From the NCBI RefSeq assembly GCF_031755915.1, contig NC_083382.1, positions 16,646,501 to 16,710,500 on the forward strand: a stretch of 64,000 bases of DNA. The letters are read 5' to 3'. The stretch comes from Ziziphus jujuba (taxonomy: Eukaryota; Streptophyta; Magnoliopsida; Rosales; Rhamnaceae). The notes beneath the pieces are model-generated. The model did not search any database. It saw only the letters and a list, made by a program, of their open reading frames with translations, and had not been told where the DNA came from. The position numbers and the translations under genes are program-made. Numbering within the stretch: the first letter of the stretch is position 1; the number at the start of each line of letters is the position of its first letter. Below are positions 10,626 to 20,383 of this stretch, in pieces.

Positions 10626-12498
10626 ATGGAAGATTCAAAGATTAGAAGAGGAGTAGGAGATGACTCATTGAAAATTAATGAAGAAGAATCTGTATTATTC
10701 AAAGGTGATTCCCGAGCTACAGGGAGTGGAGATGAGCACACGTACATGATAGCGGTCTTGAAGCAATTACAGTGGATGAATGCTCAATTTGATCATATAG
10801 ATCAAAAGATGGACAGGTTGAAAACATCACAAGGAGGGCCGAATCCAAGTTTTGATGTACATGGAGGCCGAGGGCAACCTAGAGAATAATTTAGGAAAGG
10901 TAACTTTGGAGATGATATTGAAGAGGAGGTTGATGATATTTTTGCACTCCAAGGAAGTACAAACCATGAAAGACCAGCAAGGAATGATGATGATGATCTT
11001 GGGAATATTAAAGTTAACATACCACCTTTCATGTGTAAAAGTGATTCGGGGGCATACTTAGAATGGGAGGAGCGTATGGACATGATCTTCGATTGTCATA
11101 ACTATTTAAAGACTAAGAAGTTAGATTAGCAGCTTTAGAGTTTGGTCATAATGTACTCCAATGGTGGACAAATGAGCAAAGTACCTGAAGGAGAATTGGA
11201 GATGAACACATCATTACTTGGTGGCAAATGAAAGGAGCCATGAGAAAGAGGTTTGTACCGAGTCATTACCATAGGTTACTGCATCAAAGACTCCAATCAT
11301 TATCACAAGGTAGTAAGTTCGTGAAGGATTATTACAAGGAGAGTGAGATGCTCATGATAAGATTGAGCATGAGTGAAGATAGAGAAGCAACCATGGTATG
11401 GTTTATAGGTGGGTTGAATCGAGAGATAGCCAATCCATTGTGGTTGCAACAATATATGGAATTGGAAGAGATGTTGCATGTGGCTATCAAACTTGAGAAT
11501 CAATTCAAGAGGAGGGGTAGAAGCTCATGGTTTGGAGGTGTTACAGGCGGTGGGAGGTCAAATCCAAGTGTTTGGTGAAGCAATCCCATGTATGACAACA
11601 AGCCAAAACCAAAGCTAGGCAAGGAAAGCTCCAATTCACCAAAAAGGGAGTCTAAAGCTAAATCTGTCCAAGCACCAATGAATGAAGGTAAATCTAATCC
11701 TAGAACTCATGATATTGTATGTTTTAAGTGCCAGGGATAAGGACACATTGCTAGTTAATGCTAGAATAAGAGAATCATGATGCTGAAAGGTAATGGTGAG
11801 CTAGAATTCGAAAGTAAAGAACATGAAGGAGAAACCGCATTTGATGATGAAGATGTTGGAGATGAAGGGCATGATGAATCCAAAACACTCAAAGCATCTA
11901 GGACTGAATTGAGTTTGGTGGCAAGGAGGGTTCTAACCGTGTACAAAGATGATGATCAAATACATAGAGAGGAGATCTTCCACACTCAATGTGATATTCA
12001 AGGTAACATTTGTAGTATGATAGTTGGTAGTGGGAGTTATTCAAATGTAATTAGTAATTTGGTAGTTAATAAATAAGGGTTAGCAACCATTAAAAATCCA
12101 GAGCTATATAGAATGCAATGGCTTAATGATAGTGGAGAGATGAAAGTAAATAAACAAGGCAAAGTAAAATTCAGCATTGACAAATATGTGGATGTTGTAT
12201 TGTGTGATGTTGTTCATATGCATGCAGATCATATTTTATTGGGTAGGCCATGGCAATGTGATAAAGATGCCATACATTATGGAAGAGAGGATTCCATTGT
12301 TTTTAAATTTAAAGGGAAAAGGGTTAAGCTGGAGCCATTAACTCCAAATAAGGTATTTAGAGATCAACTTCATAAGCAACAAAGGAGGGAGGCCGAAAAG
12401 CTCAAAGAAATGACTAGTATGGCACCCATGGCAACAACACCAATTCAAGGGGCCAATGTCATGCAAGACCAACCAAGTAAGATTTCTAAAACCCAAAA
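10626..12498 (+). pseudogene. Gypsy G1 gag-protease, copy 2 (defective)
   Basis: It is collinear with copy 1: MEDSKIRRGVGD start, 'VNIPPFM' core near 11014, 'RFVPSHYHRLLHQRLQSLSQ' near 11250 (a segment deleted in copy 1), 'VAIKLENQFKRRG', the knuckle CFKC..GHIAS with a stop at 11738, and the protease region with 'HILLGRPWQCDKD' near 12228. The protease active site reads VGSG rather than DxG. Several frameshifts and stops (for example 10887 and 12074) make it non-functional. Homology to the other copies stops at about 12498 inside the basic linker after the protease, where unrelated AT-rich sequence begins. Confidence 0.82.
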
Positions 12499-13545
12499 TT
12501 TGTGCTTTCTTTTTGTATTGGGTTTCATTTGTACTTGTTTTTTGGGCTTGTTGTCCTAGCTGGGTTATGAAGAAAAACCAAAGTATAAGGGATTGTGTTG
12601 AGTAGAATTTGACTTAGGTATTGCTTGGGATTTCTATGTATTAGAAGAATCTGCTGCAATTTGAATTCTAAGTGTAGACTTATTTTTTTGTTTTGTTTGC
12701 TCCTTTAGGTGGCTGCTCCAAAAACCTTTTATTTCTTTTTTATTATTAGTTTTAAGAAGATATGTTTCTTATAAAAAAGTGAAAATCAACCATATGAGAA
12801 GAAAGAAGAAGAAAAGGGTAATAAGGGCTAGGGTGATAAATGCCTAATGTGTTGAGTTACCAACCTTAGCTGTTTTTGCAATTTATTTTTCTTGATTTTT
12901 TTTGGCACTTGATATTTTGTTTCCATTTGGCGTTTATGGTGCTAAGTTGGTAAATTTTCATTTTTTATTGAACTTAGCAATTACATTAGAAACAATGGAC
13001 TTAATGATAGATACTTGATTCTGAAAGCATTTGAAAGGAAAAAAAAATACACGAAAAGAAGATGTAGTGATTACTCTGTTACTTCTAATGAGAAAACATA
13101 CTGATATTTATAGGGCTTTTTGGGGTAGCATTTAGGTATGTACTTTTTTTTTTGGTTAGATAAGAAAAGATGATTTTTGGAAACCCAAAATAATGTACAT
13201 ACTCTTTCATTCTTTCTTTTTTTTTTTTTTTCTTTTTAAAAAAAATCGTACATATGTGCTAATAGTTAGGCTTTCGAGTGTTGCTATCATGCAACTTGGA
13301 GGCCTTTCACTGTATATATGGTATCATCCTATCCCTCTCACCTTACTACAAATAATTATACAAATGACAGCATTTTGATAACAAAATATCTATATCTTTA
13401 TATATATATATATACACTAGAAATAATTCAATAAATGAGGATTACCTTTAAATATGCACGTCCGTCCACACTAGCCACTTAGTGTTGTACTACATTTCAT
13501 ATCATTTCACAAGTGTGCCAATGCATTATATAGATAGTTGGGTAA
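12499..13545. other. AT-rich spacer, no gene seen
   Basis: No family was recognised on either strand. There are T-rich tracts (for example 13216-13238) and a (TA)n run near 13398. It is not homologous to other G1 sequence in the window. Confidence 0.45.
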
Positions 13546-13609
13546 TAAAATAACAATAGTAATAGTAATATAAATAACAATAGTAATAGTAATATAAATA
13601 ACAATAATA
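13546..13609. repeat. Short AT-rich tandem duplication (~24 bp unit)
   Basis: The unit 'aacaatagtaatagtaatat' plus 'aaat' occurs twice in tandem, followed by a partial third unit. It borders the 20-bp minisatellite. Confidence 0.7.
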
Positions 13610-13615
13610 GCACAA

Positions 13616-13755
13616 CTTACCCGAAGGCTATTACACTTGTCCAAGGGCTAACATACTTGCTCGAAAGCTTCCACGTTTGCCCAAAGGCTAACATACTTAC
13701 CCAAAAGCTTACGTACTTGGTTGATGGCTAACATTTGTTCAAGGGCTATTGTTCC
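13616..13755. repeat. 20-bp minisatellite, seven units
   Basis: Reading in steps of exactly 20 bases from 13616 gives cttacccgaaggctattaca, cttgtccaagggctaacata, cttgctcgaaagcttccacg, tttgcccaaaggctaacata, cttacccaaaagcttacgta, cttggttgatggctaacatt and tgttcaagggctattgttcc. The core is (c/t)ttg-cc-aagggctaacat. It ends within about 10 bp of an LTR terminus. Confidence 0.85.
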
Positions 13756-13763
13756 TACCCAAT

Positions 13764-14468
13764 TGATACGAACCTAGGACGACCTGCTCCGAAACTAGTA
13801 TTATATTAGCCCAAATCTCAATTAAGTTCAAGTTCTAATGGTCACCTTTATCCCTAACCAACCTACGATTAGAAACCTTGGTATATAATGAAGACGTCAC
13901 AATAGGTGGATATCCTATTGATAAGTCAAAACTAAAACACTCATTCACTAATGGTGTTTTAGGTGTTCAAAGAGAACAAAGAGAATTCAATCCCACAAAT
14001 AAATTTCTGTATAAAATTCAAGCTTATTTCTCATTGACAAATAAGCCTTTAAATAGGCTAAGATTACAGAGCAAAAGCCCTAAAAAATTAATTCAAAAAT
14101 GGACACAAAGTGTTGAGAAAAAGAAAGTAGAGAAAAGAAAAGTAGAGAAAAGGAAAGTGCCTAATTTTTCCTAGTTTCCTAAACTAATTTGGATTAATTA
14201 ATTCCTTTATTTTAAATTAGCAATTAATTAATTTACAATTGAAATACTAAAATAATAACTTTCCTAAACTTATTTTTCCAGCAAATAAGTAAATAAAAAT
14301 CAAAATAAAAGACTAATATCCTAAAACAAAAAATCAAATCAAATTAGAAAACTAGTTGACTAGTTTGACTACTAAGCTAACTTTAACCAATCTCCAACTT
14401 GTTTGGGCTCCAAATCAGCTTCCATATGCAATTTAGAATGTCAAATATGATTAATAATGATTCCCACA
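13764..14468 (-). mobile_element. Gypsy G1 LTR, minus orientation
   Basis: It runs from TGATACGAACCTAGG (complement of the LTR 3' end) to TTCCCACA (complement of TGTGGGAA). It is 705 bp, about full length. On its right lies the polyprotein tail in the same minus orientation, so this is the 3' LTR of a minus-strand copy. No clear target-site duplication was seen on the left, where the minisatellite begins. Confidence 0.78.
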
Positions 14469-15515
14469 CATTACCCTTGATTGGAATAAGTCAAACTCAA
14501 AGAAAAGCCAGCGGCTAAACAGTACATTTTCGGCCAAATTAAGATGTTGTCCGTACAAGTCCTTTCTAGATGCTTTTGATTCTGCCTTGGCTGGATTCCA
14601 TGTCCTCTTAATGATATTCATTGTGTTCATGAAATGTTGGAACCATTCCTTGCTGCCCGGAGTCCAAATTTGCACGAAAACAGCTACCCAGGTCCGTATC
14701 GGCCTCTACCACTTGGATGCTTAAAACAGATCTTGTATCTTCAGGTATGGACAAGCCCTTTTGAAAATTAATTACTTCTTGCATAAAGGTAGCCAGGTTT
14801 TCCTTAAATCTCTTAGCTAGAGCCTTAGTGATCGGCCCAGTCTTCATCCGTATCGGGTCAGCACCCTAGCTGGTAGTCGGTTGTGCGGGCTCGGGCGGAT
14901 TCTCATCATTCCCCTCTTCTTGAAAATGATTTGCCCTCAAATCAAAGTTATCACCTGTAGCAAAAGAACATAAGTCAGCAACATCAAACGTGGCATTAAC
15001 ATTGTACTGACCTGTTAATTCAAGTTTGTAGGCATTCTCGTTAATCCGCTTCAAAACTTGAAAAGGTCCATCCACATGCGGCATAAGCTTTGACTTTCTT
15101 TGCTTTGGAAACCTCTCCTTTTGTAAGTGCAACCAAACCAAATCTCCTGGGTCAAATACTATCATAAAAAAATCTAGAAATACATGCTCATCATGGAAAA
15201 AATTACACTTTTTAAAGTTAGCAAATAATCTATTCCAAATTATTAAATTTCCACAAAATAAAGCTCTCAACAATGCAAATAAAGTTCTATACAACAAAAA
15301 CATCTTTAAATAAGCATCTTTATACATCATGACCAGCAATGATTTCTTACTCAAAATTACTTTATTAGTATCACCAAAATTAAGATAAAAAATTTTATTT
15401 TTCCTTTCTTTCCTTTCTTTTTCTTTCACACTCACGGATTCAATGGTTTTTACATCACTCTCGACTTTTGCATCAAATTTCTCACTCTCTGCTTTGTTAA
15501 ATACTGGCAACAATT
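14469..15515 (-). pseudogene. Gypsy G1 integrase C-terminus and polyprotein tail with internal deletion
   Basis: On the minus strand a charged linker ('[18 protein letters not shown]', [15 protein letters not shown]) that normally precedes reverse transcriptase runs straight into '[19 protein letters not shown]', a segment normally deep in integrase. RT, RNase H and most of integrase are therefore missing. Then come the integrase C-terminal motifs '[17 protein letters not shown]' and '[19 protein letters not shown]' (GPF/Y type), '[10 protein letters not shown]', and the tail [10 protein letters not shown] stop near 14866 is followed by the ITKALAK segment in frame. The reading frame is open from the linker to the tail, but the product would be a polymerase-less remnant. 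The left part (gag, 5' LTR) is missing; the element ends in a microsatellite at about 15515. Confidence 0.82.
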
Positions 15516-15830
15516 TTAATGATAAATACCATTGATAATAAAAATAGTAACAACAACAACAACAACAACAACAATAATAATAATAATAAATAATGGAAAT
15601 AACAATAAAAATAATCATAATAAATAATACTAACAAATACAACAACAATAATAATAAAAAAAGTAATGATTTTAACGATGGTGATGATAATAGTAATAGT
15701 AGTAATAATAATAATAATAACTACTAATAATTATAAATAAATAAATAAATAATAGCAATAATAATAAAAATATTAATAACAACAGTAATATTAATAATAG
15801 TAATAACAATAATGCAAATAAGAATAATAT
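15516..15830. repeat. Trinucleotide microsatellite region (AAC/AAT)
   Basis: This includes long runs of caa (about 15549-15572), taa/aat (about 15573-15660 and 15700-15830) and a short taaa run near 15735. The 260-residue minus-strand ORF reads the caa run as poly-Cys and poly-Tyr; that part is simple sequence, not protein. Confidence 0.85.
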
Positions 15831-16159
15831 GAGGAAATCAAATCATTAGTAGATAAAGTAACATAAGATAAAATAATATTTCAAAATTCATAAACATACT
15901 ACAAATTATGCACGCTCGTATCCGAGGTACATACGATACCATATAACATGCTACGTGATCCATGATATCAGCTGTCATTGGTACCTTGTTACCAATATAG
16001 TATGCAAGGTGGTTGCTCATATCGCCCATCCGCCCCTGGACCTGTAGAAAACATAGTTACGAAGTTAAGCTATTCATGGAGGCTAATCTATTCATTGATT
16101 GCATCGAATCGTTGCTCCTGTATGGTGTGGTATATACAAACATAACATACATACACATA
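15831..16159. other. Spacer, possibly part of an LTR remnant
   Basis: No gene was seen. It lies beside LTR-like sequence starting near 16185 and may belong to the same old element. Confidence 0.3.
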
Positions 16160-16179
16160 TATATTTCTAGGTATATATG

Positions 16180-16520
16180 AAAAGATACTTGATGCACCAT
16201 ACGATATACCAGTAGTGCCAGATAGTACCTGGAGTCTCGAGTACTACCTGATGGGGAGGTCAAAGAATGAAACCTACAATCAGTCACCTTGGCATCCCGT
16301 GGCACTGATTGCTTATAACCTGCCATGGTTAAATAGTTGTCTTTGGACCGTGAAAGTGATTGATGCTCACTATGCATTAGACATGCTATCTCTCGGATCC
16401 ATAGCTCCCATAGGATGGTCATATATATATGCATGCCAATCTATAATGACAGTCATTCTGAGACCAAGGGGGAGACGGCTTGGATTCCCCTATGAAAGGT
16501 TAGGGAAAGGTTAAACTAAA
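16180..16520. mobile_element. Remnant of a Del/Tekay-like gypsy LTR
   Basis: The stretch from 'cttgatgcacc' through 'atataccagtagtgcca', 'agtacctgg-gtc' and 'gtacta' matches, with substitutions, the segment at about 56058-56130 inside the solo LTR at 55212-58090, in the same direction. ORFs here on both strands are therefore regarded as chance. The boundaries are not defined. Confidence 0.5.
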
Positions 16521-17149
16521 GAGAACAAGGTTTTTAAATTTCTGGAAATTGATTTTGGATGGTGTTATACTCGACTTTGTTTGAATAAGCTACTGGAAAA
16601 ATTTTCCAACAAAGCCGGTTTTGAGCTTCTCTTGGTTTCAAAAGGAAATTAAGGTATGTTATTCAAAAATCAACTCATTTTATTCATTGGAATGTTATAC
16701 ATATATATAGCATACAAAAGAGGTGTGAAAGCACACCATGGCTGGTTCTATGCACCAATACATTACAAGTCCTTCATGGTGAAGAAAACACATGTGTAAT
16801 GATAACTTCATCACATGCTTTTTAGGTTGTTGACAAGTATTGCCGCCTCATTAAGTGCTTCATGTTGAATTAGTCCTCATGCATGATGCCACATGTCTTC
16901 ACATATATTGGAGGAGAGGTTGGCTGAATGGTAAAGCTTCATGTCACCAAGCAGCTTCCATGTCGTCATCCTTGTCACCAAGGTGCTTTCCATGTCATCA
17001 AGGCGCTTAGGTTTCCTAAAACCCTAATTTGGCTAATACAAATTAATTAACATGATTTGGTGTCTTTGTGCACCAACTTAACAAGCCTAGATTACACAAA
17101 AATCAGCTTTAAAAAATTACAAACAAAATACAAAAACAAACCAAAAAAG
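16521..17149. other. Unassigned spacer
   Basis: No gene was recognised. A short imperfect reiteration around 16940-17010 repeats 'catgtc-tca-caaggcgctt' about three times. It is flanked by an LTR remnant and an inverted gag fragment, so it is probably transposon debris. Confidence 0.35.
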
Positions 17150-17461
17150 TGACTCCTCAGCCAAGGCACCTTGCTTCAACCACGGCCTCCTTAACCTTGA
17201 CCTTGGCCACCATATGCATCTAACCTTGGATTCAGCCCACCTTGTCATTTCCAAGCCTGTCCATCCTTTGATCTAAGTGATCAAAGTGAGCGGTTATTGG
17301 GCATTTATCCGCTGTAATTGCTCCATGATGGCCATCACATCCGTGTGCTCACCTCCACTTCCCGTAGCTCAAGAATTACCCTTGAATCCTACTGATTCAT
17401 CTTCATTAATTCTTAATAAACCATCCACTCTCCTTATTCTTGAATCTACCACATTAGTATG
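17150..17461 (-). pseudogene. Gypsy G1 gag N-terminal fragment, inverted
   Basis: On the minus strand this matches the first ~100 codons of G1 gag: the RINEDES block, the 'EHTDVMAIMEQLQRINAQ'-like region and the DHLDQRMDR block, with stops and indels. The start codon region is altered. It continues leftward only to about 17150, so the rest of gag is missing. It belongs to the minus-strand copy whose leader, primer site and LTR lie to the right. Confidence 0.72.
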
Positions 17462-18557
17462 AATAACACAAAAATAAAATAGAATCTCACCAAAATCACT
17501 CCCTTACGTGTTTCACTCAAATAAGGTCTCAACACTTGTATTTGCACACTAGTTTTGGCTTTGATCCTCTTTTAAGCTCACACACTCTTGCATTTTTCCA
17601 CTCAAAGAATTAACTCAAAGTTCTAATTAAAACACACTTAAATAGCAACCAAATCACAAATGTACCTTAATTTAAACTTATCAATAAAACAGCAACTAAA
17701 TCAAACAAATACCGAGTGGAATGAAAGTACTTATTCTAGGCTTTTCTAAGAAAAAACAAGGTAAATCAATAAGAAAATTTTGGGAATAAATTAAAAGCTA
17801 TCCAGAATATTAATGAAGCAATAATTCAAGGAATAAATATAGAGAACGAAATTCAAACATGAACAAGAATCAAATTAAACAAAAATATCAGATAGTTGTT
17901 GGTTGTTCTTCTTTGCAATTCAAGTTTTGTATCAAATCCGTTAACTAATTTTAATCCAAATAATTTAAGCATCCAAAATTCAAATATTCAGTAGCAAAAT
18001 TGAATTTTTAGCAACTCCAAATATTGACTAAATAAGCAACAGCTCAGCAGCTCCAACAAATTTCTAGCAAACAAATTTAACTCCAAATTTCGACAAACCA
18101 ATTTTTTTTTTTTTTGTTTTTTTTACTCATAGATATGAACTCAACTGCACTAGCAAGAATCAACAACAAAATTGTAAATCCAACACCAAGATGCTACCAA
18201 ACCCGTGACCACCAACAACAAAAATACAAATTTGCATTTTCGTAAATTTATTTATGTTGCCGCAATTCCTCTCTTTTTTTTTTTTTTTGAATATACGAAT
18301 GCAAATATTTAAGAACAAAAATAGCAAAGAAAAATTAACAATAAACTAAATTACTAAGAATAAAGATGAAAACAACCAACAAACTAGAAAACAAAAATAT
18401 GGTAAAATAATTTAACTAGGAATGAATTTTTATTTATTTTTAATAAGATGCAGAATGTGTAGGATGATAGAAACAACTTTACCTTAATGCTAAAATTGTA
18501 GATTAACAAAAAAACAAATAAAGCAAATAAAGATAGATCAAACCTGAACAAAATCTT
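17462..18557 (-). mobile_element. Gypsy G1 leader, inverted
   Basis: This is the reverse complement of the leader seen in copies 1 and 3, including the two A/T-rich tracts (near 18103 and 18272). It carries no conserved ORF. Confidence 0.72.
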
Positions 18558-18570
18558 GGCTCTGATATCA
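18558..18570 (-). other. Primer binding site, inverted copy
   Basis: The plus strand reads ggctctgatatca, the complement of TGATATCAGAGCC. This is the initiator tRNA-Met site with one change, two bases from the LTR end at 18573. Confidence 0.75.
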
Positions 18571-18572
18571 AA

Positions 18573-18983
18573 TGATACGAACCTAGGTCGACTCGCGCCT
18601 AAACCCATATTATATTAGCCCATATTTCAATTAAGTTCAAGCTCTTATAGGAAAACCTTAACTGCTAACCAACCTATGATTAGAAACCTTGGTATATGAA
18701 GACGCCACAATAGGTTATGGAAGCCCTATTGATAAGTCAAAAATAAAACACTTATTCTCTAATGGTTTAGGTGTTTAAAGAGAACTAAGAGAATTCTATC
18801 TCACAGTTAATTTTCTGAATATTATTGAAGGTGTGTTATTCCTTAAAATCAAACCCTTAAATAGACTAGAGTCACAAAACAATAAACCCTAAAAATTTAG
18901 GTTAAAACCGACCACCAAAGAGAAAAGGAAACATATTGGCCGAAATTCACCTACTTTTCTAAACTAATTTGAATTAATTATTC
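18573..18983 (-). mobile_element. Gypsy G1 LTR, inverted, 3' part only
   Basis: It begins TGATACGAACCTAGG and follows the LTR for about 410 bp. At about 18980-18990 ('gaattaattattcaaaaaattaattg') it switches to the same LTR in plus orientation. The two LTR 3' ends point outward and form a large imperfect inverted repeat. Confidence 0.78.
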
Positions 18984-19222
18984 AAAAAATTAATTGTGAG
19001 ATAGAATTCTCTTTGAACACCTAAAACACCATTAGAGAGTGAGTGTTTTAGTTTTGACTTATCAGTAGAGCTTCCATAACCTATTGTGGCATCTTCTTTA
19101 TACTAAGGTTTCTAATCATAAGTTGGTTAAGAGTTAATGTTTTTCCATAAGAACTTGAACTTAATTGAGATCCGGGCTAATATAATGCGGGTTTAGGCGC
19201 GAGTCGACCTAGATTCGTATCA
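18984..19222 (+). mobile_element. Gypsy G1 LTR, 3' part only, 5' LTR of copy 3
   Basis: It covers the last ~240 bp of the LTR, from 'ttcaaaaaattaattgtgag' to TTCGTATCA, followed by a perfect primer site. The 5' two thirds are missing at the inverted junction. Confidence 0.78.
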
Positions 19223-19224
19223 TT

Positions 19225-19237
19225 TGGTATCAGAGCC
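19225..19237 (+). other. Primer binding site of copy 3
   Basis: tggtatcagagcc is a perfect match to the usual initiator tRNA-Met complement, two bases after the LTR end. Confidence 0.85.
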
Positions 19238-20383
19238 AAGATTTTATTCAGGTTTGATCTATCTTTATTTGCGTTATTTGTTTTTGTGTTATTCTTCAAT
19301 TTTAACATTAGGTTAAGATTTTTTTATACTCCTACACATTTTGCATCTTAAAATAATAATAATAATAATAATAATTCCTAGTCAAATTAGGTTTCCTTGT
19401 TTTACCGTATTTTTGCTTCCTAGTTTGTTGTTGATTTTTCCTTGCCATTTTAATCTTAATTAGTTCCATTCATATATTCAAAAAAAAAAAAAAAAAAAAA
19501 AAAGAGAGAGAGCTTTGAAAGCATATTGCATAAAAACCTAAAAATTGTGCAATTTGTTATTATTGGAGTGAGGTCTCCGATTTGGTGGAATTTTGTGTTG
19601 GTATTGCAATTTTTGTGGTTGATTCTTGCTACTGGAGTTTGTTTAAAGTTCTATGAGAGAGTAAAAAAAAAAAAAAAAAAAAAGAGGAGAAAAAAGCTGA
19701 ATAAAGTTTTTTTTTTTTTTTTTTTGGTAGAAGTCCGGTTTTTGTTGAATTTGGAGTTTGAATTTGTTGCTGAAAATTTGTTGGAGCTGCTGAGTTGTTG
19801 ATTAGTTATTCAATATTTGGAGTTGCTGGAAATTCAATCTTGCTACTGGATATTTGAATTTTGGGTGCTAAAATTATTTGGATTAAAATTGGTAAAGGAT
19901 TTGACACAAAAGCTAAAATTACAAGAACAACAATCAACAACTATTCTATATTTTTGTTCAATTTGATTCTTGTTTGTGTTTGAATTTCTTCCTCTATATT
20001 TTATCCTTGAATTATTGGTTCATTCATATTCTTGACAGCTTTTATTTCATTTCAAAAATTTGCTTGTTGATTTACCTTATTTTAGCTTAGGAAAGCTGAG
20101 AATAGGTATTTTCATTCCGCTCGGTATTTGTTTGTTTTAGTTGTTGTTTTGTTGATAAGTTTAATTAGAACATACTTATGATATAGTTTCTATTTTTTGT
20201 ATATTTTAATTAGAACCTTGAGATAATTCTTTGAATGGAAAAAGGCAAGAGTGTGTGTGCTTAAAAGAGGGTAAAAGCCGAAACTAGTGTGCAAACACAA
20301 ATGTCGAGACCTTATTTAAGTGAAACACATGAGGGAGTGAATTTTGTGAGAATTTATTTTATCTTGGAAACATATTTACTAGC
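19238..20383 (+). mobile_element. Gypsy G1 leader of copy 3
   Basis: Collinear with the leader of copy 1, with poly-A and poly-T tracts near 19480, 19663 and 19708. ORFs are not conserved between copies. Confidence 0.7.

Noticed and set aside
15490..15648. N-terminal part of the 260-codon minus ORF with poly-Cys and poly-Tyr
   Set aside because: It is a translation of caa/taa microsatellite. Only the part below about 15515 is gypsy coding sequence.
16057..16514. Overlapping ORFs of 99 and 125 codons on both strands
   Set aside because: They lie in sequence homologous to the interior of a Del/Tekay-like LTR and show no domain or codon conservation.
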